Part shown: positions 7,126 through 15,531 of the stretch, piece by piece
Layout of the letters: each line of letters opens with the position of its first letter
Position numbering within the stretch: position 1 is the stretch's first letter
Source: Streptomyces griseoluteus
GTDB taxonomy: Bacteria; Actinomycetota; Actinomycetes; Streptomycetales; Streptomycetaceae
Direction of reading: 5' to 3'
Length of the DNA stretch: 64,000 nt
Assembly: GCA_000717735.1 (NCBI GenBank)
Contig: JOBE01000035.1
Coordinates: 62,001 to 126,000, forward strand
The notes under the pieces: generated by a model
Databases searched by the model: none
What the model was told of the DNA's origin: nothing
What the model saw: the letters and a program-made list of their open reading frames with translations, nothing else
Made by a program: the position numbers and the translations under genes

Positions 7126-7778
7126 CGTGCCTCTCTCGCGCCCGGCGCGTCCGCCCGGGTGACCTGGCGGTGCATGGTCGTGACGGCGCCGAAGCCCAGC
7201 AGACCGCGCAGGTACGGGGTCTGCTCGGTGCGGACGGCGGTGAAGCCGTGCCGTTCGTACAGCGCCTTGGCGCGGGGGTTGGCGTCGATGACGTCCAGCC
7301 GGATCCGCCGGCAGTCGTGCTCGGCGGCGAGTGTCGCCATCTCCCGCAGCAGCAGGCTACCGATGCCGGAACCGCGGTGCGCCGCCTCCACGGCGATCCC
7401 GTCCATGACCAGTTCGCCCTCGGCGGGTTCCCGCTCGAAGAGGGTGAGGATAGCCAGCCGGGGCAGGCCCCGGATCAGGCCGTAGGTGGACAGCACGTCC
7501 TTCACGCCGCCGCCGGTGAGCGCGCGGCCGCCGAGCCGGTAGCCCGCCACGCCGACCACCCGGCCGTCTGCGAGCGCGGTGACACCCCGGTCGTGGTGCA
7601 GATGGGCCGCGATGAACGCCCGCCCCACCTCGGGCGGGTTGAGCGCCGGGCCGAGCTTGCGGCCGAACGCCTCCCAGTAGAGCGCCGCCACCCGCTCCTC
7701 GCTGCCCTCGGGTATCCCCCGGCGCACGACCGGTCGCCCGCCTTCCGCCGTGTGGGCCGTTCCCGCTGTCGTCTCCAT
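7122..7778 (-). CDS. GNAT-family N-acetyltransferase
   Basis: About 218 residues with a C-terminal GNAT fold. The acetyl-CoA binding motif is GIAVEAAHRGSGIGSLLLRE around residues 125-145, followed by IRLDVIDANPRAKALYERHG. The start at 7778 is chosen because GGAGGGG lies a few bases before it; the frame is open to 7838. It is the first gene of an operon with the PaaX-type regulator. The substrate is unknown. Confidence 0.85.
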   Translation of the reverse strand: METTAGTAHTAEGGRPVVRRGIPEGSEERVAALYWEAFGRKLGPALNPPEVGRAFIAAHLHHDRGVTALADGRVVGVAGYRLGGRALTGGGVKDVLSTYGLIRGLPRLAILTLFEREPAEGELVMDGIAVEAAHRGSGIGSLLLREMATLAAEHDCRRIRLDVIDANPRAKALYERHGFTAVRTEQTPYLRGLLGFGAVTTMHRQVTRADAPGAREAR

Positions 7779-7821
7779 GCCACCCCTCCGTATGACCGAT
7801 TCACCTTTCCCGATCGAGTGT

Positions 7822-7861
7822 AATACGCTCACTCTCAATACGAGCGTTTTTAATTCGAACG
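7822..7861. promoter_or_regulatory. Possible operator between GNAT-PaaX operon and hydrolase
   Basis: Unusually AT-rich DNA for this window holds three related copies: AATACGCTC (7822-7830), AATACGAGCG (7838-7847) and AATTCGAACG (7852-7861). The first and second also form an imperfect inverted repeat (AATACGCTC with GAGCGTTTT). It lies in the divergent promoter region, so binding by the adjacent PaaX-type protein is plausible but untested. Confidence 0.45.
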
Positions 7862-7874
7862 ATTGGGGCGGGGT

Positions 7875-9095
7875 GTGTTCGAGATCCGTCGGGCGCCGGG
7901 GCGGCGCAGAGGCCGGTGGGCGGTGTGGCTGCTGGCAGGAGTCCTGCTGGTGAGCACCGGACTCGCCGGGGTGGCGGTGTGGCAGAACACGTACGCGCTC
8001 CGCGAGGAGAAGGTGTCGTTACGGCACGACGGGAAGCTGCTCGAAGGAGTGCTGGCCAGGCCCGACGCGGCTGACGGGCCCTTCGGCCTGGTCGTCTTCG
8101 TGCACGGCGACGGTCCGGTCGACGCGACGCACGAAACGTTCTACCGACCGCTGTGGGAGTCCTTCGCCCGGGCCGGGTACGCCTCGCTGTCGTTCAGCAA
8201 GCCCGGGGTCGGCGGCTCGGAGGGCGACTGGCTGGAGCAGAGCATGGCGGACCGGGCGGACGAGACCCTGGCCGCGGTGGCCTGGGCCCGTGGGCGTCCG
8301 GACATCGACGGCCGCCGCGTCGGCCTGTGGGGAGCGAGCCAGGCGGGCTGGGTCCTGCCCAAGGTCGCCGCGGAGGACCGGCGGCTGCAGTTCGTCGTCG
8401 CCGTCTCCCCGGCCGTCAACTGGCTGCGCCAGGGGCGCTACAACCTCCTCGCCGAACTGGGCCGGGACGGCGCCGGCGCCGGCGCCGAGGAGCGCGACAC
8501 GGCGCTGCGCAGGCGGGAGACCACTCTGGGGCTGCTGGACCGCGGTGCGTCCTTCGCCGAGTACCGCGCCGCGGTCGGCGACGTGGGCGACATGACCGCC
8601 GCCCGGTGGTCGTTCATCGCCAGGAACTACCGGTCGGACGCGACCGCGGACCTGCGCGCCATGCGCGGCACGCCGGTCCTGTTGGTACTGGCCGGCCACG
8701 ACGTCCATGTCGACGTCGCCGACACCGAAGCCGTCTACCGCGCAATCCTTCCGGCGGCATCCCTGACGGTGGCGCGCTACCCCGGCGCCGCGCATTCCCT
8801 GGTCGACCACGCGGTGGAGAGCTCGCAGTGGCGCTTGACGCTGACCGCCGTCCTCGCCCCCAGGAAGCTGTACGCCGACGGCTTCCTGGCCGATCAAGCA
8901 CGGCTGCTCCGGCGACTGGGCTCAGGAGAGGGGCCGGCATCGCCCAGACCCTCGAACGCGACATCCGGTCCTGGCTCACCGACTGGAACGAACACCCCCG
9001 GCCCTTCGGCTGGACGAAAACCGCCGACGAGATCCACGACAGAGTCGCCGCTTCCTGCCGACGAATCTGCGACTCAGGACAGTAGTACCAGGTAG
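7875..9095 (+). CDS. Membrane-anchored alpha/beta hydrolase with a replaced C-terminus
   Basis: An N-terminal membrane anchor (WAVWLLAGVLLVSTGLAGVAV) is followed by an alpha/beta-hydrolase domain: GLVVFVHGDGP (oxyanion region), GLWGASQAGW (nucleophile elbow G-x-S-x-x-G), an Asp in LAGHDVHVDV and His in PGAAHSLVDH. GTG 7875 is my preferred start; a TTG at 7863 is in frame. From about residue 355 the protein becomes low-complexity Pro/Thr/Ser because the DNA there (8936-9085) is the end of a transposase gene read out of frame. The catalytic core looks complete, so it may still fold with a foreign tail. The substrate is unknown. Confidence 0.75.
   Translation: MFEIRRAPGRRRGRWAVWLLAGVLLVSTGLAGVAVWQNTYALREEKVSLRHDGKLLEGVLARPDAADGPFGLVVFVHGDGPVDATHETFYRPLWESFARAGYASLSFSKPGVGGSEGDWLEQSMADRADETLAAVAWARGRPDIDGRRVGLWGASQAGWVLPKVAAEDRRLQFVVAVSPAVNWLRQGRYNLLAELGRDGAGAGAEERDTALRRRETTLGLLDRGASFAEYRAAVGDVGDMTAARWSFIARNYRSDATADLRAMRGTPVLLVLAGHDVHVDVADTEAVYRAILPAASLTVARYPGAAHSLVDHAVESSQWRLTLTAVLAPRKLYADGFLADQARLLRRLGSGEGPASPRPSNATSGPGSPTGTNTPGPSAGRKPPTRSTTESPLPADESATQDSSTR
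8936..9085 (+). pseudogene. IS630-family transposase C-terminal remnant
   Basis: In the frame ending at the stop 9083-9085 the DNA reads LERDIRSWLTDWNEHPRPFG and WTKTADEIHDRVAASCRRI, the standard C-terminus of one IS630-type transposase group. It is a different subgroup from the complete element that starts 50 bases later. The rest of the transposase is gone. Confidence 0.75.
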
Positions 9096-9219
9096 ATCGT
9101 CATCTCCCGAGAGGCCTCGCCGTCAAGCCCAGCTAGTGCTGTGACCGTGAAGGTTCGCCGGGTTGGTGGTCGCGACGGTTGGATGTGCGGTGACGTCCGA
9201 TCCGATCGCTGGAGGCGCG

Positions 9220-10346
9220 GTGGCTGAGCCTGTCCGTGTACGCAGACTGACCGACCAGGAGGGGCAGAAGCTGCAGCAGATCGTGCGCCGGGGCAGCACG
9301 AGTTCGGTGCGCTACCGGCGCGCGATGATGCTGCTCGCCACGGCGGGCGGGAACCGGGTGCCGGTGATCGCCCAGCTGGTCCAGGCCGACGAGGACACGG
9401 TGCGCGATGCGATCCACCGCTTCAGCGAGATCGGCCTGGCCTGCCTGGACCCTCAGTGGGCGGGAGGCCGTCCCCGCCTACTGAGTCGTGACGACGAGGA
9501 CTTCGTCATCCGGACGGCCACCACTCGCCCCAGCAAGCTCGGCCAGCCCTTCACCCGCTGGTCGATCCGCAAACTCGCCGCCTACCTGCGGAAAGCGCAC
9601 GGGCGTGTCATCCGCATCGGCCGTGAAGCCTTACGGTGCCTGCTCCGGCGCCGCGGCATCACCTTCCAGCGCACCAAGACCTGGAAGGAGTCACCCGACC
9701 CTGATCGCGATGCCAAGCTCGACCGGATCGAGCAGGTGCTGGACCGCTTCCCGGACCGGGTCTTCGCCTTCGACGAGTTCGGCCCCCTGGGGATCCGGCC
9801 CATCGCGGGCTCCTGCTGGGCGAAGCAGGCCAAGCCCAACCGGCTGCCGACGACCTACCGTCGCACCCACGGCGTCACCTACTTCCATGGCTGCTACTCC
9901 GTGGGCGACGACCGCCTGTGGGGCGTCAACCGCCGCCGCAAGGGCACCGCCAATACCCTGGCCGCGCTGAAGTCGATCCGCGCCGCCCGCCCCGACGGCA
10001 CTCCGATCCACGTCATTTTGGACAACCCTCCTCCCACACCGGGGCGGACATCCGCCGCTGGGCGAAGAAGAACAAGGTCGAGCTGTGCTTCACCCCGACC
10101 TACGCTTCCTGGGCCAACCCGATCGAGGCCCACTTTGGTCCGCTGCGGCAGTTCACCCTGGCCAACTCCAACCATCGCAGCCACTCTGCGCAGACGCAGA
10201 CGCAGGCACTGCACCGCTACCTGCGCTGGCGCAACACCGACGCCCGCCACCCCGACGTACTCGCCGCCCAACGCAAGGAACGTGCCCGCATCCGCAGCGA
10301 AAAGGGCATCCGCTGGGGCGGACGCCCCCTCAGCACCGCAGCCTGA
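9220..10346 (+). CDS. IS630-family DDE transposase, frameshifted
   Basis: An N-terminal helix-turn-helix (RVRRLTDQEGQKLQQIV...VIAQLVQADEDTVRDAIHRF) is followed by the DDE catalytic core: first Asp in VFAFDEFGPLGI, second in VILDN, and Glu in NPIEAHFGPL. GTG 9220 has GGAGG just upstream. Directly after the second Asp (about 10022) the reading must move to another frame to continue with SSHTGADIRRWAKKNK to the stop at 10346. This could be an inactivating 1-base deletion or a programmed frameshift, which some IS630 members use. Confidence 0.8.
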
Positions 10347-10418
10347 CCATCTGCGAACCGCAGCCCCCGAGCGCCGAAGGGGGCAAGTTCAGGAGAAGGA
10401 CAGCGACAGAAGGATGAC

Positions 10419-10796
10419 TCAGGAGGCGGACGGCTCGATCTCCCCCGCAAAGACGATGACCTGGTCGATGAGGCTCCGCCGCAGATGGACGACGTCCGTT
10501 CCCGCCAGGCGGGGGCCTCCATCCGGCGTGGTGAAGACCCACTGGTACCGGGCCCACTCGTCAGGCATGTCCACCGCTGAGCAGCGCACCATCGTGCCGG
10601 TCCCCGCCGGGTGGCGCCGGATGTCCAGCACGAACCGCTCGACCGCCGCGATTCCTTCGCTGCGGCCCAACGGCCCCCAGAAGACCACATCTGAGGTCAG
10701 GGCCTGGGAGAGCAGAGCAGTCACATAGCTGTCGTCCGAGGCGTTGAACGCGGAGATGAACGTGTCGATCGCGGAGCGTGCGGTCTCTTCCTGCAT
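10419..10796 (-). CDS. NTF2/SnoaL-like protein carried inside the IS element
   Basis: 125 residues with the pattern of small SnoaL-like/NTF2-fold proteins: ARSAIDTFISAFNASD at the N-terminus, DVVFWGPLGRSEGIAAVERF in the middle and an aromatic beta-strand (ARYQWVFTTPDG). Such folds serve as small hydrolases, isomerases or ligand-binding proteins; the role here is unknown. It is intact, on the opposite strand from the transposase, and within the terminal repeats, so it would move with the element. Confidence 0.75.
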   Translation of the reverse strand: MQEETARSAIDTFISAFNASDDSYVTALLSQALTSDVVFWGPLGRSEGIAAVERFVLDIRRHPAGTGTMVRCSAVDMPDEWARYQWVFTTPDGGPRLAGTDVVHLRRSLIDQVIVFAGEIEPSAS

Positions 10797-10880
10797 GCCC
10801 CAGTAATACCAGCCGTTTCGCGTGCGCTCGTCCCGCGAGCCGCCTTCCGATCACGGTGAACCATCCCGTTCACAGCACTA

Positions 10881-11112
10881 GGCGGGCGGTCCGGTGCTCC
10901 TGCAGTCCCGGCGCGGAAGCCCGATCCAGGAGCGTTTCCCCGATCTCGTTCGCGCCGCCGCGCAGCTGCCCGCGGGCGTCGTTCTCGACGGCGAACTCGT
11001 GGTGTGGCACGAAGGCCGATGCAGCTTCGAGGGCCCTTCAGCGGCGGGCGGTCTCCGGCCGGCGCACCACCGAGACGCTGGCAGCGGCGTTCCCCGCCCA
11101 CTACAGGCCTTC
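10881..11112 (+). pseudogene. ATP-dependent DNA ligase fragment
   Basis: The first frame reads VLLQSRRGSPIQERFPDL then GVVLDGELVVWHEGRCSFE, the region of the adenylation domain downstream of the KxDG lysine in LigC/LigD-type ligases. It shifts at about 11030 to another frame with ALQRRAVSGRRTTETLAAAF. The catalytic lysine region and the C-terminal OB domain are absent. The left edge is the TA next to the IS630-type element, so the element marks one border of the surviving piece. Confidence 0.65.
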
Positions 11113-11171
11113 GGCGAGCGGGGTGGCGGCGAGGGCGCCCACGTCAGCCGTTCACGCCGGCCTCGTGGGAT

Positions 11172-12653
11172 TCAGGCGTGCTCTGTGGACGTGGCCTCCA
11201 CCGGCCCCGTGACCTTAACGGGTTCCGTCTCGGCGGTGCTGTGCCGTTCGGCCCAGGTCTCCAGGGCCGTGCGGCAGGCGTGGTCGAGGTGGTGCAGGCC
11301 GGACAGGTCGACCACGACCGGTCGGTCTTGGGGCAGTGCCTCCAGGCTGTCGAGTATCTTCGGCAGCTGCAGGAAGGTCGCGTTGCCCGACAGGTACGCC
11401 TGGATCGGGCCCGCGCCCTTGTCTATGACCTCCAGCTTGATGTGGGACGTCTCCCAGGCGGTCTTGATCACGGACAGGGCAAGTCCGATCAGCACGCCTT
11501 CGAACATGTTCACCGTGACGATGGCCACAGCCGTGACCACGAGGATCATTGCCTCGCCCCGGTGCGCCCGCCACAGCGAGACGACCCCGCGGAAGGGGAT
11601 CAGCTTCCAGCCCGCGTGGACCAGGATGCCGGCGAGTGCGGGCAGCGGGATCAGTGCCAGAGCCCAGGGCAGCATCGCCGCGAACAACAGCAGCCACACT
11701 CCGTGCAGGACCCGGGACGCCTTGGTCTTGGCACCCGCCGCCACGTTGGCGGAGCTGCGCACGATGACGGCGGTCATCGGCAGGGCACCGAGCATGCCGC
11801 AGATCGCGTTGCCCGCGCCCTGCGCCATGAGTTCCTTGTCGTACTGGGTGCGCGGTCCGTCGTGCAGCCGGTCCACCGCGGCCGCGCTGAACAGGCTCTC
11901 GGCGGAGGCGATCAGGGTGAAGGCGAGGATCGTGCCGATGACAGCCGGGCCGGCGAGCTCACCGAAGGCGTCGGGCCCGGGCAGCTGGATGGAGTCGATC
12001 AGGCCGTTCACCTCGACGGTGGCCACCGGCAGGCTGAACGCCAGGGTGACCGTTGTCGCCAGGATCACCGCGGCGAGCGCGCCCGGCACGGTCTGGGCCT
12101 TCTTCGGCAGCTTCTTCCATCCCACCATCACGGCGATGGTGCCCGCGCCGATCGCGAGCGAGGCCAGCGCCTCGATGCTGCCGAGCGCGGTGGCGGCGGC
12201 CCCGGGGAGCCCCAGGATCTTGTCGATGCCGGAGGAGGGGGCCTTCAGGCCGGCCGCAGCGTAGAGCTGACCGGCGATGATCACCAGACCGATACCGGCG
12301 AGCATGCCCTCGACGACCGAGACGGAGATCGCCCGGAACCAGCGCCCCATCTTCAGGACGCCCATGACGAGCTGGAGCACCCCGGCGGCCAGCACGATCA
12401 CACCGAGCAGGGGAAGCCCGAATTCGCTGACGGCCTCGAAGACGAGCACGGTCAGGCCGGCGGCGGGCCCGGACACCTGGAGGCTGCTGCCTCGCATGAG
12501 CCCGGTGACGATGCCTCCCACGATGCCGGTGACGAGTCCGAGCTCGGCCGGGACACCGGAGGCGACGGCGACGCCCACGCACAGGGGGAGGGCGACGAGG
12601 AACACGACGAGCGAGGCGGCGAAGTCCTGCCGCAGGTAAGGGAACCTGGTCAT
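11172..12653 (-). CDS. SulP-family anion transporter with STAS domain
   Basis: About 493 residues. It begins MTRFPYLRQDFAASLVVFLV, has the SulP core (VSGPAAGLTVLVFEAVSEFG, SLFSAAAVDRLHDGPRTQYD) with about 10-12 membrane helices, and a C-terminal STAS domain (DRPVVVDLSGLHHLDHACRT) from about residue 420. The start at 12653 has GGGAGG upstream. It follows a beta-carbonic anhydrase gene by only 11 bases. SulP-carbonic anhydrase pairs are known as probable bicarbonate importers, so bicarbonate is the likely substrate, with sulfate as the alternative. Confidence 0.9.
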   Translation of the reverse strand: MTRFPYLRQDFAASLVVFLVALPLCVGVAVASGVPAELGLVTGIVGGIVTGLMRGSSLQVSGPAAGLTVLVFEAVSEFGLPLLGVIVLAAGVLQLVMGVLKMGRWFRAISVSVVEGMLAGIGLVIIAGQLYAAAGLKAPSSGIDKILGLPGAAATALGSIEALASLAIGAGTIAVMVGWKKLPKKAQTVPGALAAVILATTVTLAFSLPVATVEVNGLIDSIQLPGPDAFGELAGPAVIGTILAFTLIASAESLFSAAAVDRLHDGPRTQYDKELMAQGAGNAICGMLGALPMTAVIVRSSANVAAGAKTKASRVLHGVWLLLFAAMLPWALALIPLPALAGILVHAGWKLIPFRGVVSLWRAHRGEAMILVVTAVAIVTVNMFEGVLIGLALSVIKTAWETSHIKLEVIDKGAGPIQAYLSGNATFLQLPKILDSLEALPQDRPVVVDLSGLHHLDHACRTALETWAERHSTAETEPVKVTGPVEATSTEHA

Positions 12654-12664
12654 GGCGGCCTCCC

Positions 12665-13249
12665 TTACAGAGCTTCGAACGTGTCGCTGTCCGGGCGGTG
12701 TTCGCGCACGGATCCGGTGTGGACCTCGTAGTACCAGCCGTGGAGACGCAATCGGCCTGACGTCAGCCGCTTGTCGACGCAGGGATAGGAGCGCAACCGC
12801 AGCAGCTGTGTCAGGACGTGGTGCTGTACGGCCTCGGCGACCGTCGGGTCGCCGGGGTCCGAGCACATGGGCGGCTCCTCCGCGGCGTGCGCGAGCCAGT
12901 CGCGTACGGCGGGGACGGCGTTCAGGTCGTCGCCACGCACCACCGCGCCCACGGCGCCGCAGTGCGAGTGGCCGCAGATCACGATGTGCTGGACGCCGAG
13001 GACCTCCACGGCGTACTCGATGGTGGCCGCCTCGCCGGTGGGGGTGCCGGAGCCGTACGGCGGGACGATGTTGCCCGCCGTACGCAGCTCGAAGAGCTGG
13101 CCGGGCCGGGCGCCGGTGATCAGGGCGGGTACGACCCGGGAGTCCGCGCAGGTGATGAAAAGGACCTCGGGTGACTGGCCCACGGCCAGTCGGGCGAACT
13201 CCTCAGGGCGCTGTCCGAACGTACGGGCGTTGTCGATGAGGGGTTGCAT
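12665..13249 (-). CDS. Beta-class carbonic anhydrase
   Basis: 194 residues, full length for the class. Zinc ligands are visible in CADSRVVP (Cys, with Asp-Arg dyad) and in GHSHCGAV (His and Cys). It interconverts CO2 and bicarbonate in the cytoplasm. It is the first gene of a two-gene leftward operon with the SulP transporter, which suggests the pair supplies bicarbonate for carboxylases. Confidence 0.93.
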   Translation of the reverse strand: MQPLIDNARTFGQRPEEFARLAVGQSPEVLFITCADSRVVPALITGARPGQLFELRTAGNIVPPYGSGTPTGEAATIEYAVEVLGVQHIVICGHSHCGAVGAVVRGDDLNAVPAVRDWLAHAAEEPPMCSDPGDPTVAEAVQHHVLTQLLRLRSYPCVDKRLTSGRLRLHGWYYEVHTGSVREHRPDSDTFEAL

Positions 13250-13331
13250 GGCGTGGTGACTCCTCCTGGCGCGTCGTGGGGACGCGTCCGGTGTGCAGGG
13301 CAGGTGCGTGGTGGTGGGCCTGGTCTGCCGA

Positions 13332-13727
13332 TCAGCAGCGGACCACCTGGAGTGCCGTGAGGGAGCGCGCTATCGACGGTCTCGCCGTAGGGGAGGCTGC
13401 GGAACCGGGCGTGGCCGGTCGGAGCGTGGTCGAGGCGCGGTGGGCCGGCAACGGATGTTCAGACACCCCTGGGTAGTCGGAGGTGCGTTGCCGGCCGCGG
13501 GCGCGCAGGGGACCGGTCGGGTCACCCGGCAGCTCGGTCTCGTGACAGGTGATGACCTGGTCGCGCGAGGCCGCCCCGGAGGGCTTTGTTCCGGATTGAT
13601 CCTTGGCCACGACGTGACGTGCCGTGTGCGCAGATGCGAAGGAGGCGGCAGGGGCGAGGAACTGAAGAACGATCAGGAGGGCGCCCAGCATCGAGAACGC
13701 GGGCAGCGCCGACGGACCTCGGTTCAT
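13332..13727 (-). CDS. Small secreted or membrane-anchored protein
   Basis: About 131 residues. It starts at ATG 13727 behind GGAGGGAGG and opens with a hydrophobic signal-like segment (FSMLGALLIVLQFLAPAASF) with A-S-A sites that could be cleaved. The remainder is basic, Ser/Thr/Pro-rich and has two cysteines, one at the extreme C-terminus. No known domain is recognised. Confidence 0.6.
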   Translation of the reverse strand: MNRGPSALPAFSMLGALLIVLQFLAPAASFASAHTARHVVAKDQSGTKPSGAASRDQVITCHETELPGDPTGPLRARGRQRTSDYPGVSEHPLPAHRASTTLRPATPGSAASPTARPSIARSLTALQVVRC

Positions 13728-13769
13728 GCGCCTCCCTCCGGGCGGATCGCAATGCCTAGGGAACACCAA

Positions 13770-14323
13770 GGATTGGTCAACGACCAGTCAAGTACGACGA
13801 TAACTCGGCAAAGCCGTTTGCAGAGATAACCGAACGTTACGAGTGAAAGTGAGCCCGAAAACCATCGGTCCGTTGACGCGGAGCGCCTCTTGAACGACGG
13901 ATGCCAGCCGTGTATGGAGCGTGCGGATCATGGCCCTCAGGTGCCCCAAGCGTGAGCCAATGCGTCGACCCGAGTGGCCCTTCAGTCATGTGGTTCCGCA
14001 GACGGTCGGCGGTGAGAGCCACACCAGGACGCCGCGTGGCCGCACGGACGTCCGGGACGTCGACCGCCTCCCGGATCACGCACAGCGGCGGCGAACGCCG
14101 CGCCTCCCTGACCTTCATCCGCAAGTACCGGCCTTGGCGTCTCTCTCCCCCCAGGCCGGCCCCGGCCTCGACCACGCCATGGTGTTTGTCGACGTCGAGG
14201 AGGTCAGTGTTCAACCAGGGGCTGGTCACGTGGAGCGGAGGGCCTGGGGTGCGGGCGGGCCACGGGGCGGGTACGAGTTCCATCCGTCCAGCGGCATGCC
14301 GGCCAGGCGGCCGGGTGCGGCCG
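13770..14323. other. Stretch with no convincing intact gene
   Basis: The only protein-like reading is on the minus strand, 13837-14283, with PLCVIREAVDVPDVRAATRR and LGSTHWLTLGAPEGHDPH in a frame of 148 residues. It has no ribosome binding site that I can see and no recognised family, and could be a decayed gene. No RNA structure was found. Confidence 0.35.
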
Positions 14324-14491
14324 CTAGGGGGTGTCTGACAATTCCCCGTGGAAGAAGGAGCGGCGTCCGGTGCGTGCGATCGCAAGGCGCCGGAGAGCCC
14401 TCGTAGCGGAGCTACTAGGGCTGTTCGGCAACGCGGCGAGCGTGCGTGCCGAACGCCGCGACGCCGCGGGGAATTGTCAGACACCCCCTAG
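14324..14491. mobile_element. MITE-like element with perfect 25-bp inverted repeats
   Basis: A 168-bp segment bounded by CTAGGGGGTGTCTGACAATT... (14324-14348) and its exact 25-base reverse complement (14467-14491). The inner DNA has further complementary stretches and no plausible protein. Size, perfect ends and lack of a transposase fit a miniature inverted-repeat element mobilised in trans. The outer CTAG is part of the palindrome and may include target sequence. Confidence 0.75.
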
Positions 14492-14559
14492 GGGTTGTAG
14501 AGGGCGAGGCCCCCTCAGCAGGCACGGCGTGGCGCCGATGTGCATGGCGTGCGGGTCGT

Positions 14560-14880
14560 CGGGGCTCAGGAGGTGAACCTGTATGTGTCCGGCCCGAGCC
14601 GGGCCCGCAGGCGCTCGGCCCCGGAGCGGTCGGAGACGTGGCTGAGCGGGCCGACGACCCTCCCCTGCCCGAGCCGCAGGAAGTCCGCGGCGTCCCGGGC
14701 GGGACGCGCCTCCCCCACACCGAGGGTTACGGCCGCGACGGACCCGAGGCGAACGGGGTGACCGGATGGATGTCGAGGTCCACCTCGGCTGGCAGCCACG
14801 GGCACCCGCCCGGCGTCAGGCCCGTGATCAGAGGCCAGTACGCCAGCCGTTCGTGGCCACGGCTCCGCCACGCCCTGGGC
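14560..14880 (-). pseudogene. Unidentified C-terminal gene fragment
   Basis: On the minus strand, two frames carry protein-like sequence that would join across a shift near 14745: PAEVDLDIHPVTPFASG, then VAAVTLGVGEARPARDAADF and a C-terminus ending LGPDTYRFTS. No start or domain is recognised. It lies directly beside the MITE-like element. The rest of 14880-15500 shows no gene I can support. Confidence 0.3.
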
Positions 14881-15531
14881 GCTTCGACCAGCCGGTCTCC
14901 AACCGGCGTGCCCTGCGGTTTTCCCCCGTGCTGCCGGGGCACGCTCTCCTCACCGCCAGACGTGGGGCGCGGGCGGGCCGGCAGGCCCCACTCCGCCACG
15001 AGAACGACATCGCCCCCATTCGCCCCCGCCGCCCCACACGCGGCCTCGCCACACCGCCTGGGAGCCGCGGCCACTCCATGCTCGTTCAACGCCAGGCCAC
15101 GGCTGGCCGGGGACCAGACGGCTGGGCCTCTCCCCTGCCCCTCCGCCACGTCGTGGCCTCGTGGGAGGTCCTGGTCGCCCCCGAGCCCGATCCGATCGGC
15201 GAGCACCTGCTGCGGATCGCCTCGATGCTGCGCGCGCTCGGACGCTGGGGCTTCGAACCGATCCTGTGCGACCTGCCGCACTACTCGCCGTTCGGCCACT
15301 CGTACCACTGAGCGACCCTCGACACCCCACGCCCAGGCACGCTCACGTCGCACTTCCCATGATGCGCCGCCGAGGATCAGCACCAAGCCTCCAGGCTCGG
15401 CGTGCCGCCCAGGGCCGCCGGCGCGAACGCCGCCGCGCCATGTGCCGCCGCGCCACAGCGAGCCGAATGGCGCAGACTCCTGAATAGGGGTCGGCACACC
15501 TTCGTGCCGGCCATGGCGAAGGCGGCTCAGC

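Larger units (their letters stand above)
9136..10878 (+). mobile_element. Complete IS630-type element with a passenger gene
   Basis: Terminal inverted repeats GTGCTGTGACCGTGAAGG (from 9136) and the complement ending at 10878 match with few differences over about 27 bases, and both ends are flanked by the dinucleotide TA (9134-9135 and 10879-10880), the target duplication of IS630/Tc1-type elements. Inside are a DDE transposase (9220-10346) and, on the opposite strand, an NTF2/SnoaL-like gene (10419-10796). The length is 1743 bp, longer than a simple one-gene IS630. To its right is a DNA ligase fragment. Confidence 0.8.
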
